This document shows positions 29,785 to 38,299 of a stretch of 64,000 nt of DNA, in pieces (within the stretch, counting starts at the first letter, position 1; each line of letters opens with the position of its first letter). Both the position numbers and the translations under genes were made by a program. Origin of the DNA: Cystobacter fuscus DSM 2262 (GTDB lineage: Bacteria > Myxococcota > Myxococcia > Myxococcales > Myxococcaceae); NCBI RefSeq assembly GCF_000335475.2, contig NZ_ANAH02000069.1:1-64000 (forward strand). Reading direction: 5' to 3'. The notes under the pieces were generated by a model. It saw only the letters and a program-made list of their open reading frames with translations, ran no database searches and was not told the origin of the DNA.

Positions 29785-31806
29785 ATGGCGACGGCGTACG
29801 AAGGCATCGCGGCGCGGCTGAACTTCACCAAGCCTGGACGCTCGGCGCGCAAGGCCTGGCCGAAGCTGAAGCTCGAGGATGGGCAATCCGTCGGGGAGCA
29901 CCTCGAAGCGCTCAAGGAGCGACCCGCTTTCCAGGTGGCCGCCTTGAGCGACTGGTTCGTGGAGCTGCAAGGCGTGGTGGTGGCGAGTGACATCGAGTCC
30001 ATTGCCGCACGGGTAGAGGGCCTCGCCGCGGCCGCGGCGGCGAAAGGCGCGCACGCGGAGTGGGCCCGCTTCCCCCTGGAGGGCAATGCCTTCGCGTGCC
30101 AGGTGTGGGACGGCAAGCGGAAGAAGTTCGTCGAGGCCGAGCCCGAGGCCACGCACGTCCAGGCCGACTACCGCTTCATCCAGAAGGGGCTGCGCGAGGA
30201 GGCGAAGAAACTCGCGTCCATGCCATCAAAAGCACCCGCTGAGCGGGGGCTCGAATGCGGCTGCGGCGCGCAGGTCCAGCGTACGGCCACGCGCTGCGGT
30301 TCCTGCGGACGAAGCTTCAAGGAGCCCCTCCGCGCGGATGCGCTTCCCCGGAACTGGCAAGAGGCGATTCCCTCCGCGCGGAAAAGGCTCCACGAGCTGG
30401 GGCTCTATCCGGATCCGGAAGACAGCTTCGGGGGCCTCGCCGAGTTGCATCCCCAGAACGCGAAGCAGGCACTGGGAGCGCCCGGGATCCTCCGCGACGT
30501 GGGCATCACCCTGCTCTCCCCCGAGGAGTTCGAACGGCGCAAGACGCTCTTCGCGGATGTCTCGAGCTGGCCCCGGAAGTTTCCGCTGGGTCGCGGCAAG
30601 GACCTTCGCGAGTGGGTGGAGCATGCGATGGAACGGGCACAAGACGCGGATCGCCCGACGCTGGAGCGGCTCGTGGCCGAACGGGAAGACACCCTCAGGG
30701 CCCTGTGTGACGTGGAGCTCACCCAGCCTGGCTGGTTCACCGCGGCTGCCGCGGCGGGCGAGAAACGTGTGGATCTCGCGACCCTCGGCCCTCGGATGAA
30801 CGTCCTGCTCGCGGTGGCGGGCAAGGCGCCTGTGGGGACCGAGGAGTGGGAACTCCGAGCCGTCCTTCGCACGGCACCCGAGCGCGTGCCCGCGAGCCGC
30901 AAGCGCGCGCTGCTCGCTCGGGCCGAGAAGGAAGGGCTCTCCTCCAACGTCGGGCTCGGCCGCTGGCTGGATGTGCTCCGACTGGTGGAGCGTCGAAGCC
31001 TCGCGGACGCCCTCTCTTCCCTCCTTCAGCGAGCGGCGAAGGCGGACGGGAAGAAGCCCGCTCCCGAGGGACTCGGCTGGCTCGCCCAGCAGGTACTCGC
31101 GTGGAAGGAGGAGGGGCGAAAGTTGCAGCTGTGGCCGCTCCCGGATGAGGAACTCGAGCGCGCGCTGAAAGAGGTCGCGAAGACTGGGCTTCCAGCGGGG
31201 CTCTCCCGCTTTCGCGAGGAGAAGGTGGCTGCGCCGAGGGAGCTCGAGGGACATGACGCCTGGGCGATCGACGTCCACCGGGTGAAGACGCCCAAGGTGC
31301 GCTGCCCGGAGTGCGGTGCGTCCATCGCACCGAAAGCGGAGCTGCGCATCCCCACGCTGGGCAAGACGCTCGGTGCTCGGACGGTCCGCATCTACGAGTG
31401 TGAAGCATGTGCTCGCGAGGAACCCACGTCCGACAAGCTTCAGGTCCGCGTGGAAGCGGGCGCCCCCAAGGGCACGAAAGCACCCCCGCACTTCGTGGAC
31501 TATCCGGATGTCCACGAGGCGCGGAAGCTCGTGAAGAAGGGCTTCGACGAGAAGCGCTACCGTCTGTTTCTCGAGCAGAACGGGCTGCTCGAGCCCCGGT
31601 CCGTCAAACTGGGTGGCTACGCTGGCCTCTACGAGGATCCGGAGCAGCTCCAGATCGGCGTGAGGTGCAAACACCCCTCGGCGCTGCTCCACCTCTGGCC
31701 CCACGCGCTTGGACTTCAGCTCCCCAAATCCCGGGTCGCAGTGGAGCTCTGCATGAAGCCCGGCTGCAAACGACCGGGCGTGGCCGAGGAGGTCAGCACG
31801 GGCTGA
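29785..31806 (+). CDS. Large unrecognised protein with two four-cysteine zinc-ribbon-like motifs
   Basis: A 673-residue soluble protein with no signal or membrane segment. One cysteine set (158, 160, 171, 174: CGC...CGSC) and another (507, 510, 539, 542: CPEC...CEAC) look like zinc ribbons, and a third short CMKPGC is near the end. The middle (about 190-480) is helical and charged with no recognised motif. A C-terminal patch, VKLGGYAGLYEDPEQ, faintly resembles YwqG/DUF1963 proteins. Codon bias is strong over the full length, so it is a real gene. It is 55 bases after the TonB receptor stop and 50 bases before the CocE gene, all in one direction. Function cannot be assigned. Confidence 0.7.
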   Translation: MATAYEGIAARLNFTKPGRSARKAWPKLKLEDGQSVGEHLEALKERPAFQVAALSDWFVELQGVVVASDIESIAARVEGLAAAAAAKGAHAEWARFPLEGNAFACQVWDGKRKKFVEAEPEATHVQADYRFIQKGLREEAKKLASMPSKAPAERGLECGCGAQVQRTATRCGSCGRSFKEPLRADALPRNWQEAIPSARKRLHELGLYPDPEDSFGGLAELHPQNAKQALGAPGILRDVGITLLSPEEFERRKTLFADVSSWPRKFPLGRGKDLREWVEHAMERAQDADRPTLERLVAEREDTLRALCDVELTQPGWFTAAAAAGEKRVDLATLGPRMNVLLAVAGKAPVGTEEWELRAVLRTAPERVPASRKRALLARAEKEGLSSNVGLGRWLDVLRLVERRSLADALSSLLQRAAKADGKKPAPEGLGWLAQQVLAWKEEGRKLQLWPLPDEELERALKEVAKTGLPAGLSRFREEKVAAPRELEGHDAWAIDVHRVKTPKVRCPECGASIAPKAELRIPTLGKTLGARTVRIYECEACAREEPTSDKLQVRVEAGAPKGTKAPPHFVDYPDVHEARKLVKKGFDEKRYRLFLEQNGLLEPRSVKLGGYAGLYEDPEQLQIGVRCKHPSALLHLWPHALGLQLPKSRVAVELCMKPGCKRPGVAEEVSTG

Positions 31807-31856
31807 CGCATGCGCGGCGCTCGAAGTTCGGAAGTATTCGCGGATATCCTCGACGC

Positions 31857-33692
31857 ATGTGGAGTGTTCGCTCATCCTGGTGCCAGCTATTCGTCCTTCT
31901 CTTGGGCTGCGGCACGGTCGGCTGTGGCCTGGTGCGCAACGCCATCCAGGAAGACCGGCGGAACTCCAACTCACTCCCGGCCTTCACCCATCGGCCGGGC
32001 TCCTGGCGGACGGAGGCCGTGCGCATGCGGGATGGTGTGGAGCTGTCCACGCGCATCCTCCTGCCGGAGGGCGTGGAGCGCGCTCCCGGGGTGCTCATCC
32101 GCAACCCCTACGATCTGGGCCCCTTCATCGAGCTGAGTTGTGATCTGTTCGTCCGCTACGGCCTGGGCTGCGTGCTGCAGGACGTGCGGGGACGGATGGC
32201 CAGTGGCGGCGAGTGGTGGCCGGTGGTGAACGAGGTCGCCGATGGCGAGGACACCCTGCGCTGGCTCGTGAGGCAGCCCTTCGTCGACGGCAACATCGCG
32301 CTCTTTGGCATGTCGTACCTCGGGGGCACGGCGCTCGCCGCCGCCGCGGGGGAGCTGCCCGTCGAGGTGAAGACGGTGGTCGTTTCCATCTTCGGCACGG
32401 ACCTGCGGGAGGTGGTCTCCGCGCGGGGGCTGCTCCCGCATGAGCTGTTGACGGCCTGGGCGGCCTACATGCCGGGCCGTCGCGGGAACCGCTCTCCGGG
32501 GGAGGCCTACCGGATGATGCTCGAGCACCGCCCACACATCGAGGCCGACGTCGCCACCTTCGGCGCGCCGCTTCCCTTCTACCGGGAGTGGTTGAAGGCG
32601 TTGGAGCCCGGAGGCGCTCTGTGGCAGCGGCCAGAGAACGTGGCCTTGCGGCGGATGCCAGAGCGGCCCGGAGTTCCTCCGATGCTCCTCGTCGGTGGCT
32701 TCGACGATCCCTTCCTACCGGCGACGCTTCGGACCTGGGAGTCACTCGCCTCGCGCGAGCGGAGCGTGATGGTGCTGGGACCGTGGAACCACCTGGGCAT
32801 GCAGAGCGGGGACGTGAAGACCCCCGGCATCCAGGACGACATGAACCAGTGGGCGTTCACCATCCCGTGGCTGCGCCATGCGCTCCAAGGCATACCCCTG
32901 CCATATGAGGCGGGCCGCGTGGTCGTCGCTGGTCATGGGGATACCGGTTCACGAGTCCTGCCCACGTGGCCTCCGGCGACCCGGGAGCAGGTGCTCTTCC
33001 TGGACACGGCACCGGCCGCGGGGGCGCCCGGGGCGTGTTCCTCGGCGTCATTGAGCGGCCAGTCACCGGTCATGCCCGCCTCGCTGTCCTACCGCTATGA
33101 TCCCGCCCAGCCCTGGAGGAGCGAGGGAGGAGCCCGCGGGCTGGCCTTCGCCATGTTGGGCCGCCAGGGAATCACGCCAGGGCCCGTGGTGCAGACCTGG
33201 CCCTGTGCGAGGCAGGACGTGCTGCGCTTCGTCGCCCCTCCGGCGCAGTCCGAGATGCGCATCGCCGGCCGTGCGCGGCTGCGTCTTCGCGTGCGCTCGA
33301 GCGCGGAGGACACCGCCTTCGTCGCCAAGCTCGTCGACGTGGACGAGAAGGGGCGCGCGCTGCATGTCACCGACGGAGCGGCGACCCTGCGTCTGCCTTT
33401 GGCGGACACGCCAGCGCCCATGGCGTACGCACCCGGCAGCGAGCGCGAGGTGGAGATCGACTTCCTTCCCACCTCCTGGGTGCTGGCGAAGGGACACCGG
33501 CTCGGGCTCTGGGTGTCCTCGTCGAACTACCCCATGCTGTCGGCGCACCTGAACACCGCGCGCCCCTGGTACGAGGAGACGTCGTCCGTGGTGGCCGCGC
33601 AGACAGTGGAGCTCGGTGGAAGGGAGGAGGCGTCGAGGCTCCTGCTGCCGGTGGAGTTCCAGGCCGAAGCGCCCACCGCTTCCGTGCATTGA
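31857..33692 (+). CDS. CocE/NonD-family hydrolase, lipoprotein
   Basis: A 611-residue exported serine hydrolase. The signal peptide ends at a lipobox (LFVLLLGC, then CGTVGCG). The alpha/beta-hydrolase domain has the nucleophile in FGMSYLGG, an Asp in GGFDDPFLP and a His in WNHLG. The C-terminal beta-jelly-roll (X-Pro dipeptidyl-peptidase C domain) begins at about residue 440. Family members cleave acyl esters or peptides (cocaine esterase, alpha-amino acid ester hydrolase, glutaryl acylase), and the substrate here is unknown. It should sit in the periplasm or outer membrane. The ATG at 31857 starts directly at the signal peptide. Confidence 0.85.
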   Translation: MWSVRSSWCQLFVLLLGCGTVGCGLVRNAIQEDRRNSNSLPAFTHRPGSWRTEAVRMRDGVELSTRILLPEGVERAPGVLIRNPYDLGPFIELSCDLFVRYGLGCVLQDVRGRMASGGEWWPVVNEVADGEDTLRWLVRQPFVDGNIALFGMSYLGGTALAAAAGELPVEVKTVVVSIFGTDLREVVSARGLLPHELLTAWAAYMPGRRGNRSPGEAYRMMLEHRPHIEADVATFGAPLPFYREWLKALEPGGALWQRPENVALRRMPERPGVPPMLLVGGFDDPFLPATLRTWESLASRERSVMVLGPWNHLGMQSGDVKTPGIQDDMNQWAFTIPWLRHALQGIPLPYEAGRVVVAGHGDTGSRVLPTWPPATREQVLFLDTAPAAGAPGACSSASLSGQSPVMPASLSYRYDPAQPWRSEGGARGLAFAMLGRQGITPGPVVQTWPCARQDVLRFVAPPAQSEMRIAGRARLRLRVRSSAEDTAFVAKLVDVDEKGRALHVTDGAATLRLPLADTPAPMAYAPGSEREVEIDFLPTSWVLAKGHRLGLWVSSSNYPMLSAHLNTARPWYEETSSVVAAQTVELGGREEASRLLLPVEFQAEAPTASVH

Positions 33693-34211
33693 GGGGAGTC
33701 ATCTCTTTCCAGGGCGGCCTGTTCATCGCCTTCGACAGCCAGCTCTCGCGGGCCGCAGCTCCAACTGACGCGCTTCGTCTCCTGGCGACACCCCTTGTTC
33801 AGCGTGTCTGGCAACGTCATTCAGCGGTCCGTCACCCCTCCCCGCTGACCTGTCACTGGACATCTCGCACCAGCCCCTCGCTCGAGCTCCTGCCTGCTCG
33901 GTTGTCTTGGCGGTTGGGTGAACGGGGCCTGCCCTATCATAAGTTCCTTGTCAAGAGAGGTTTACTTTTATTCAAATCCATGGGATGTGGGCTGCAATCC
34001 GTGCTCAAGGCCAGGTCAATGAGCGGAACCATGGCGAACTGGAGACACCGCCATGACGCAGACGAGGGGGCCTTCATCCAGCAGTTTGGGACAAGCGGAC
34101 CATGTCCCGGCCTCGATTTGCGGGTTTTCGCTCTTGAACAGGCGAGCCTGGACTGTAATCATCGGACATCGAACCATCGGACCCCAACGATGTTCCAGGG
34201 AGGAATTTGCA
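33693..34211. other. 519-base leader before the radical SAM gene
   Basis: No credible gene is seen; an open frame through it lacks codon bias and would overlap the next gene by 170 bases. GC drops sharply near 33935-33980, where TTGTCA (33948-33953) is followed about 17 bases later by an A/T-rich stretch, a possible promoter. It marks the left edge of the lower-GC module. Confidence 0.45.
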
Positions 34212-35585
34212 ATGCAAGCGCAGAAAGCACCCGACACCGTGCACGAGCGATTGGCGCAAGGCATCAACACCTATGTGCTTCCCAATTATGTGTACGGCTA
34301 CCCGTCGAAGCGCACGTATCGGAACTTCGAGCGGCCCATTCCCATCAAGGAGGTTTGGGCGGACGAGCCGCGGGAGGGTGAAGTCAATATCTACCTACAC
34401 ATTCCCTTCTGCCGGTACCGGTGCACGTACTGCACGCTCTTCCTGACCACCCGGCATGATCCCACGCTGATCGACCGGTACATCGACAAGGTCTGTCAGC
34501 AGCTCGCGATGTATGGCGGGCTCGCTAGCGGGCGGCAGGTGAGCTCCATCTACTTTGGGGGTGGCACACCAACGATGCTGACGCAGGCCCAGTTCGAGCG
34601 GATTTTCTCGACCTTGCGTCGTCACTTCCCCAAGGTGGCGGACAATGCGGAGATCAGCGTCGAGGGCGCCCCGGACAGCATGACGCCCGAGACCCTGGAT
34701 TGCCTGAAGGCCGCCGGGGTGAATCGCATCAGCATGGGCTTGCAGAGCATGCATCCGCGGGAACTGGCGCACTCCGGCCGGCCGTACCCCGTGGAGACCG
34801 CGGTCGAGGCCATTCGCAACATCAGGGCCCGGTTCGATCACATGAACCTCGACCTCATCTATGGCCTGACCGGTCAGACGCGGGAGACCTGGAAGCAGAG
34901 CTTGGATCAGGTTCTCGAGTTCAGGCCGACCACGCTCTCCCTGTATCCGGTCGTGGCCCGGCCGCTGACCCACATCAAGAAACAACTGGACCAGAGCGAG
35001 GAGGCCTTCTTCACCGATGAGGCGAAGTACAACATCTACGACGAGAACGTGGCGAAGCTGCGCGATCTTGGCTACCGCCAGGAGTCGTTCACCCGCTTCA
35101 CGCTCTTGAGCGGGCAGGAGGCGTACCTGCAGGAGAGCCTGGACTTCAAGGGCGTCCCGCTGATCGGCATCGGTACGGGCGCTCGCAGCTACGTGGGCCG
35201 CTACCACTACAGCACCGACTACGCCGTGGGCCGCGCCGAGGCCAACCATATCATCGAGGAGTTCATCAAGACCGACTTCGGCGATGATTTCGCCATCGAG
35301 CAGGGCATCGTCCTGGACGAAGAGGAGCAGCGGCGCCGCTTCGTGGTGTTGAACCTCACGCTCAGCAACCTGAGCATGCCCGCCTACGAGCAGCGCTTCG
35401 GCCGTCCGCTGCGTCAGGACTTCCCGGAGGAGTTGGAGGCGATGGAGAAGTTGGGCTGCATCCGTGTCTCCAGCACCGGGACCATCAGCCTGACGGATCT
35501 GGGCTTCAAGTTCAGCAGCCTGTTGGCCAGCCTGTTCTTCTCCGAGCGCATGCTGCGCATGGAGCGCGAGTACCAGGCCAAGTAA
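34212..35585 (+). CDS. HemN-like radical SAM enzyme
   Basis: A 457-residue radical SAM protein. The [4Fe-4S] motif CxxxCxxC is at Cys67, Cys71 and Cys74 (PFCRYRCTYC), the SAM-binding GGGTP at 116-120, and the C-terminal half is a HemW/HemN-like domain. The fold is that of oxygen-independent coproporphyrinogen oxidase and the related class C methylases and cyclopropanases. The 58-residue N-terminal lead before the cluster and the absence of heme genes argue against plain HemN. Two adjacent genes, a methyltransferase and an exporter, suggest natural-product chemistry. The start at 34212 has GGGAGGA eight bases upstream. Third-position GC is lower than in flanking genes. Exact reaction unknown. 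Confidence 0.82.
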   Translation: MQAQKAPDTVHERLAQGINTYVLPNYVYGYPSKRTYRNFERPIPIKEVWADEPREGEVNIYLHIPFCRYRCTYCTLFLTTRHDPTLIDRYIDKVCQQLAMYGGLASGRQVSSIYFGGGTPTMLTQAQFERIFSTLRRHFPKVADNAEISVEGAPDSMTPETLDCLKAAGVNRISMGLQSMHPRELAHSGRPYPVETAVEAIRNIRARFDHMNLDLIYGLTGQTRETWKQSLDQVLEFRPTTLSLYPVVARPLTHIKKQLDQSEEAFFTDEAKYNIYDENVAKLRDLGYRQESFTRFTLLSGQEAYLQESLDFKGVPLIGIGTGARSYVGRYHYSTDYAVGRAEANHIIEEFIKTDFGDDFAIEQGIVLDEEEQRRRFVVLNLTLSNLSMPAYEQRFGRPLRQDFPEELEAMEKLGCIRVSSTGTISLTDLGFKFSSLLASLFFSERMLRMEREYQAK

Positions 35586-35651
35586 TTCGTGCCCGGGTTC
35601 CGGGGGCGCTCGGAGACAGTTCGAGTCGCCGCCCGGAGCCGGGGTTGCCGC

Positions 35652-36914
35652 CTAGCCTGGTTCCAACCTCTGGGCGGCCATGTTGCGCGAGGCCCGGGAG
35701 TTGAGGATGACGTACCCGGTAACGGCCAGCACCAGCGAGCCCATGCCAAAGACAGCCCCGGTGATGCGGGGTTCATTGTAGAACGAGAGCCAGACGCCGA
35801 AGATGAAGGTGCACAGCTGCGTGGCGAACTCCACGAAGGTGCTGCGCGCCGCGAACACCTTACCCAGCAACTCATGGGGGGTGTACGCCTGGATCAACGT
35901 CGTGTCGTAGGGCGTCAGCAGTCCGCCAATGGTCCGCATCAGCAGGATCAAGGCAGCACCCGTCCATAGCTCTCCAGCGAACAAGAAGCCGAAGAACACC
36001 ACCACCTGGGCGATCTTTCCCCAGGAGAAGAGGCGGATGGCACGCACCTCGTCATGCACGAGGAAGCGCAGGACCAGCAGTCCGCCCACCACCGAGCCGA
36101 AGCCCTGTGCGCCGTACATCACGCCAATGCCAGAGGAGCCGCCCTTGAGCACCCCGGCGCCGTAGACGGTGAGCAGCACGTAGTAGGCTCCGCCCAGAAG
36201 GGACCAGGCAACCCCCGTGATGAACACGCCCAGGACGATCGGGTTGGACAGCACATACTTGTACCCCGCGAGCAGGTCCGCCCGCGACCAGCGGCGGGAG
36301 TGGGCCTGCGCCGGGGCATTCAGGACGATCCGCGAGATGAGCAGCGCGGACAGCGCGAACGACGCGGAGTTCAGCCAGAACGCGCCGTTCTGACCGATGA
36401 AGCCCGTGATGATCGGCCCCAGGGCAGCGCCCACCGAGGCCATCATGCCTCGCGCCACGTTCATCAGGACATTGGCGATGGGAAGCTGCGGCTTTTCTAC
36501 GACGCTCGGCATGATGGCGTTGCGCGCCGTGGAGAAGGCCGTCTCGAAGAGAGACATCAATGCCAGCAATGGGTAGATGGACCACATCCAGTCGACCGTG
36601 AGGATGAACGTGGCGGCGAGCACGACTCGGGCGATGTCACTGATGATCATCACCCGGCGGCAATCACTCCGATCCACCAACGCCCCGATGAACGGACCGA
36701 GCAACAGGGCAGGCAGGGCGCTGGAGACCAGGGTGAGTCCCACGTAGGCGCTCGAGCCGGTCTTCAGGTAGACAATGGCGAGGAGGGAGAACTGGTTGAA
36801 CCAGTCACCCAGTACGCTGAGCGTATGCGCGATGAACAGGTTGCGGTAGTTGCGATTACTACCAAGAAGTGACGAGGCGGAGTGCGAGGGCTGCATGGCC
36901 CCACGTATCATCAT
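35652..36914 (-). CDS. MFS exporter (EntS/MFS_3-like)
   Basis: A 420-residue protein with about 12 membrane helices. The loop 2-3 motif GALVDRSDCRRVMI (about 76-89) is the major-facilitator motif A, and the N-terminus NYRNLFIAHTLSVLGDWFNQ is typical of the enterobactin-exporter-like group that pumps siderophores, macrolides and other natural products out. It converges on the radical SAM gene with a 66-base gap and lies downstream of the methyltransferase, separated by a strong hairpin. Start: the ATG at 36914 or six codons later at 36896. It is the likely efflux component of this module. Confidence 0.85.
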   Translation of the reverse strand: MMIRGAMQPSHSASSLLGSNRNYRNLFIAHTLSVLGDWFNQFSLLAIVYLKTGSSAYVGLTLVSSALPALLLGPFIGALVDRSDCRRVMIISDIARVVLAATFILTVDWMWSIYPLLALMSLFETAFSTARNAIMPSVVEKPQLPIANVLMNVARGMMASVGAALGPIITGFIGQNGAFWLNSASFALSALLISRIVLNAPAQAHSRRWSRADLLAGYKYVLSNPIVLGVFITGVAWSLLGGAYYVLLTVYGAGVLKGGSSGIGVMYGAQGFGSVVGGLLVLRFLVHDEVRAIRLFSWGKIAQVVVFFGFLFAGELWTGAALILLMRTIGGLLTPYDTTLIQAYTPHELLGKVFAARSTFVEFATQLCTFIFGVWLSFYNEPRITGAVFGMGSLVLAVTGYVILNSRASRNMAAQRLEPG

Positions 36915-36961
36915 CTTCCCCGGGATGCAATGCGTGACCCGTCGCGTGGTGGAGGAGCAGC

Positions 36962-36991
36962 CCCCGGGAGGAGCCCGGGCCCCTCCCGGGG
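36962..36991 (-). terminator. Strong hairpin between methyltransferase and MFS genes
   Basis: A perfect 10-bp stem, CCCCGGGAGG/CCTCCCGGGG, with a 10-base loop lies about 30 bases beyond the methyltransferase stop. It could stop or attenuate read-through into the exporter gene. Confidence 0.5.
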
Positions 36992-37021
36992 AAGTGGCCC
37001 CGCGGCCCCTGCCCCGCGGGC

Positions 37022-37969
37022 TCAGTAATGGATGCGCATGGGCTCCGACAAATAGTCGTTGCGTGACCGCATCCGCCCATCAACGAACTCGAGCATGGTC
37101 CTTCCGAAGAAGTAGAAGTGGATCTTGTATCCGCCCGCCGATTCCCGGGTGAAGACGCCGTACTGCAGGCCTTCCGCAACGAAGGTTTCCACCGCATCCG
37201 GCTCGCCGCACAGGCCAAGCACCTTCTCGAGGCTCATGCCCACTTCCAGCTTGGAGAGGATCTCCTCGGGCAGCTGTCTGTCCTTGATGGGAACGAGCTG
37301 GATCCTGGCGGGGGGCGCGGAGGGGTTGCCCGGCTTGCGCGCCACCAACTTGTCCATGGGATAGGGGTGGGTTGGCGCCCCGGGGTGGCGCTCCCACTTG
37401 ACATAGCGGTCATACCGGACGATCTCCCAGTCCGAGTAGAAGTGCTTGAGTTCCAGGGGGCCCACCGAATGGGGGAACCCGCTATTCCTGAACGCCTCCG
37501 CCTCCGGGTACTCGGGGGTGAAGTACTTGGCGGAGCTCATGTTGAACCCACCGGGCCGGGTCTTTTCCCTGGCACGCGCGAACAGCGTCTGCCAGTCCTC
37601 CCGCTTCATCCACGCGGGCAGCCCATGCGCCAGGATGGCGTCGTACTCCTCGGTGAACTCCAGATCCATCAGATCCGTGACGATTGTCTTGACCGCGACG
37701 CCCGCACGCTCGCTCATGTGATTGAGCTTGGCGATGGCGTTCTTTGACAAATCCACCGCGGTGACCTTGAATCCCTGGGTGGCGAGATAGAGGGAGTTGC
37801 GCCCCTCTCCGCAGCCCAGGTCGAGCACGTTGGCCCCCGGCTGAAGAGCGGCCGCCACCTCGATCACTTCAGAGCTGGGCCCTCCCATGGTGGAAACGTT
37901 GGGATTGCCGTACCCGACCTCCCAATAGCGCTCCCCCTCAGCGGAAGTCTTCTCACGATGGTCTGACAT
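37022..37969 (-). CDS. TehB-like SAM methyltransferase fused to a BamE/SmpA-like C-terminal domain
   Basis: A 315-residue protein. Residues about 25-200 form a class I methyltransferase: YWEVGYGNPN lead, SAM motif VLDLGCGEGRNSLYLA (about 48-63), VTAVDLSKNAI motif II, and late KRPGG-like KTRPGGFN. This is the TehB (tellurite/selenite methylating) style. The last about 90 residues (LEVGMSLEKVLGLCGEPDAVE and the strand YKIHFYFFGRTMLEFVDGRM, in two pieces) resemble the BamE/SmpA beta-alpha fold of outer-membrane biogenesis proteins, but here in a cytosolic enzyme with no signal. Its start (AGGAGC upstream) faces the IMP dehydrogenase start across a shared 330-base region. Confidence 0.75.
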   Translation of the reverse strand: MSDHREKTSAEGERYWEVGYGNPNVSTMGGPSSEVIEVAAALQPGANVLDLGCGEGRNSLYLATQGFKVTAVDLSKNAIAKLNHMSERAGVAVKTIVTDLMDLEFTEEYDAILAHGLPAWMKREDWQTLFARAREKTRPGGFNMSSAKYFTPEYPEAEAFRNSGFPHSVGPLELKHFYSDWEIVRYDRYVKWERHPGAPTHPYPMDKLVARKPGNPSAPPARIQLVPIKDRQLPEEILSKLEVGMSLEKVLGLCGEPDAVETFVAEGLQYGVFTRESAGGYKIHFYFFGRTMLEFVDGRMRSRNDYLSEPMRIHY

Positions 37970-38143
37970 TTAACGGTGGCTCCTGAAAAAGGACGGGCAG
38001 TGTATCTCTTCCGCTCCGACTCGGGAAGCTCTCCAGGTCCACCGGCGCAGGGCGCTCATCGGGGCCTTGGCGACGAACGCCCGCGACTCAGGGTCGAATC
38101 ATGAACACTCGGAGTCTCAGGGGCACCTGTCAATTTAAATTTT

Positions 38144-38173
38144 TTCACATCGGATATCTGTTTGATTTATAAT
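38144..38173 (+). promoter_or_regulatory. Vegetative-type promoter of the IMP dehydrogenase gene
   Basis: A -35-like TTCACA (38144-38149) and a perfect TATAAT (38168-38173) are separated by 18 bases, within an AT-rich stretch that is exceptional in this window. The leader of about 120 bases contains GTCGGC/GCCGAC and CACCA/TGGTG hairpins before the GTG start. The region 37970-38299 also must hold the divergent methyltransferase promoter. Confidence 0.6.
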
Positions 38174-38299
38174 GGTGTTCCCGGTGTCCTTGGACGAGTC
38201 AGTCGGCATCCTCTAAAAGGCCGACCGTGGCTGCTCGACTCACCACGTGTGGTGGGTGGTACGTCGGAATGTTGAACCCTACTTTTCGGAGGTGAATCG

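Noticed and set aside
26775-30152. A 1125-residue minus-strand open frame over the TonB receptor
   Set aside because: It is a long shadow frame caused by high third-position GC; translation is low complexity and the plus-strand gene is clearly real.
33689-34381. A 230-residue plus-strand frame before and into the radical SAM gene
   Set aside because: It starts at a TTG at the previous stop, lacks codon bias and a family, and overlaps the radical SAM gene, which has its own good ribosome site.
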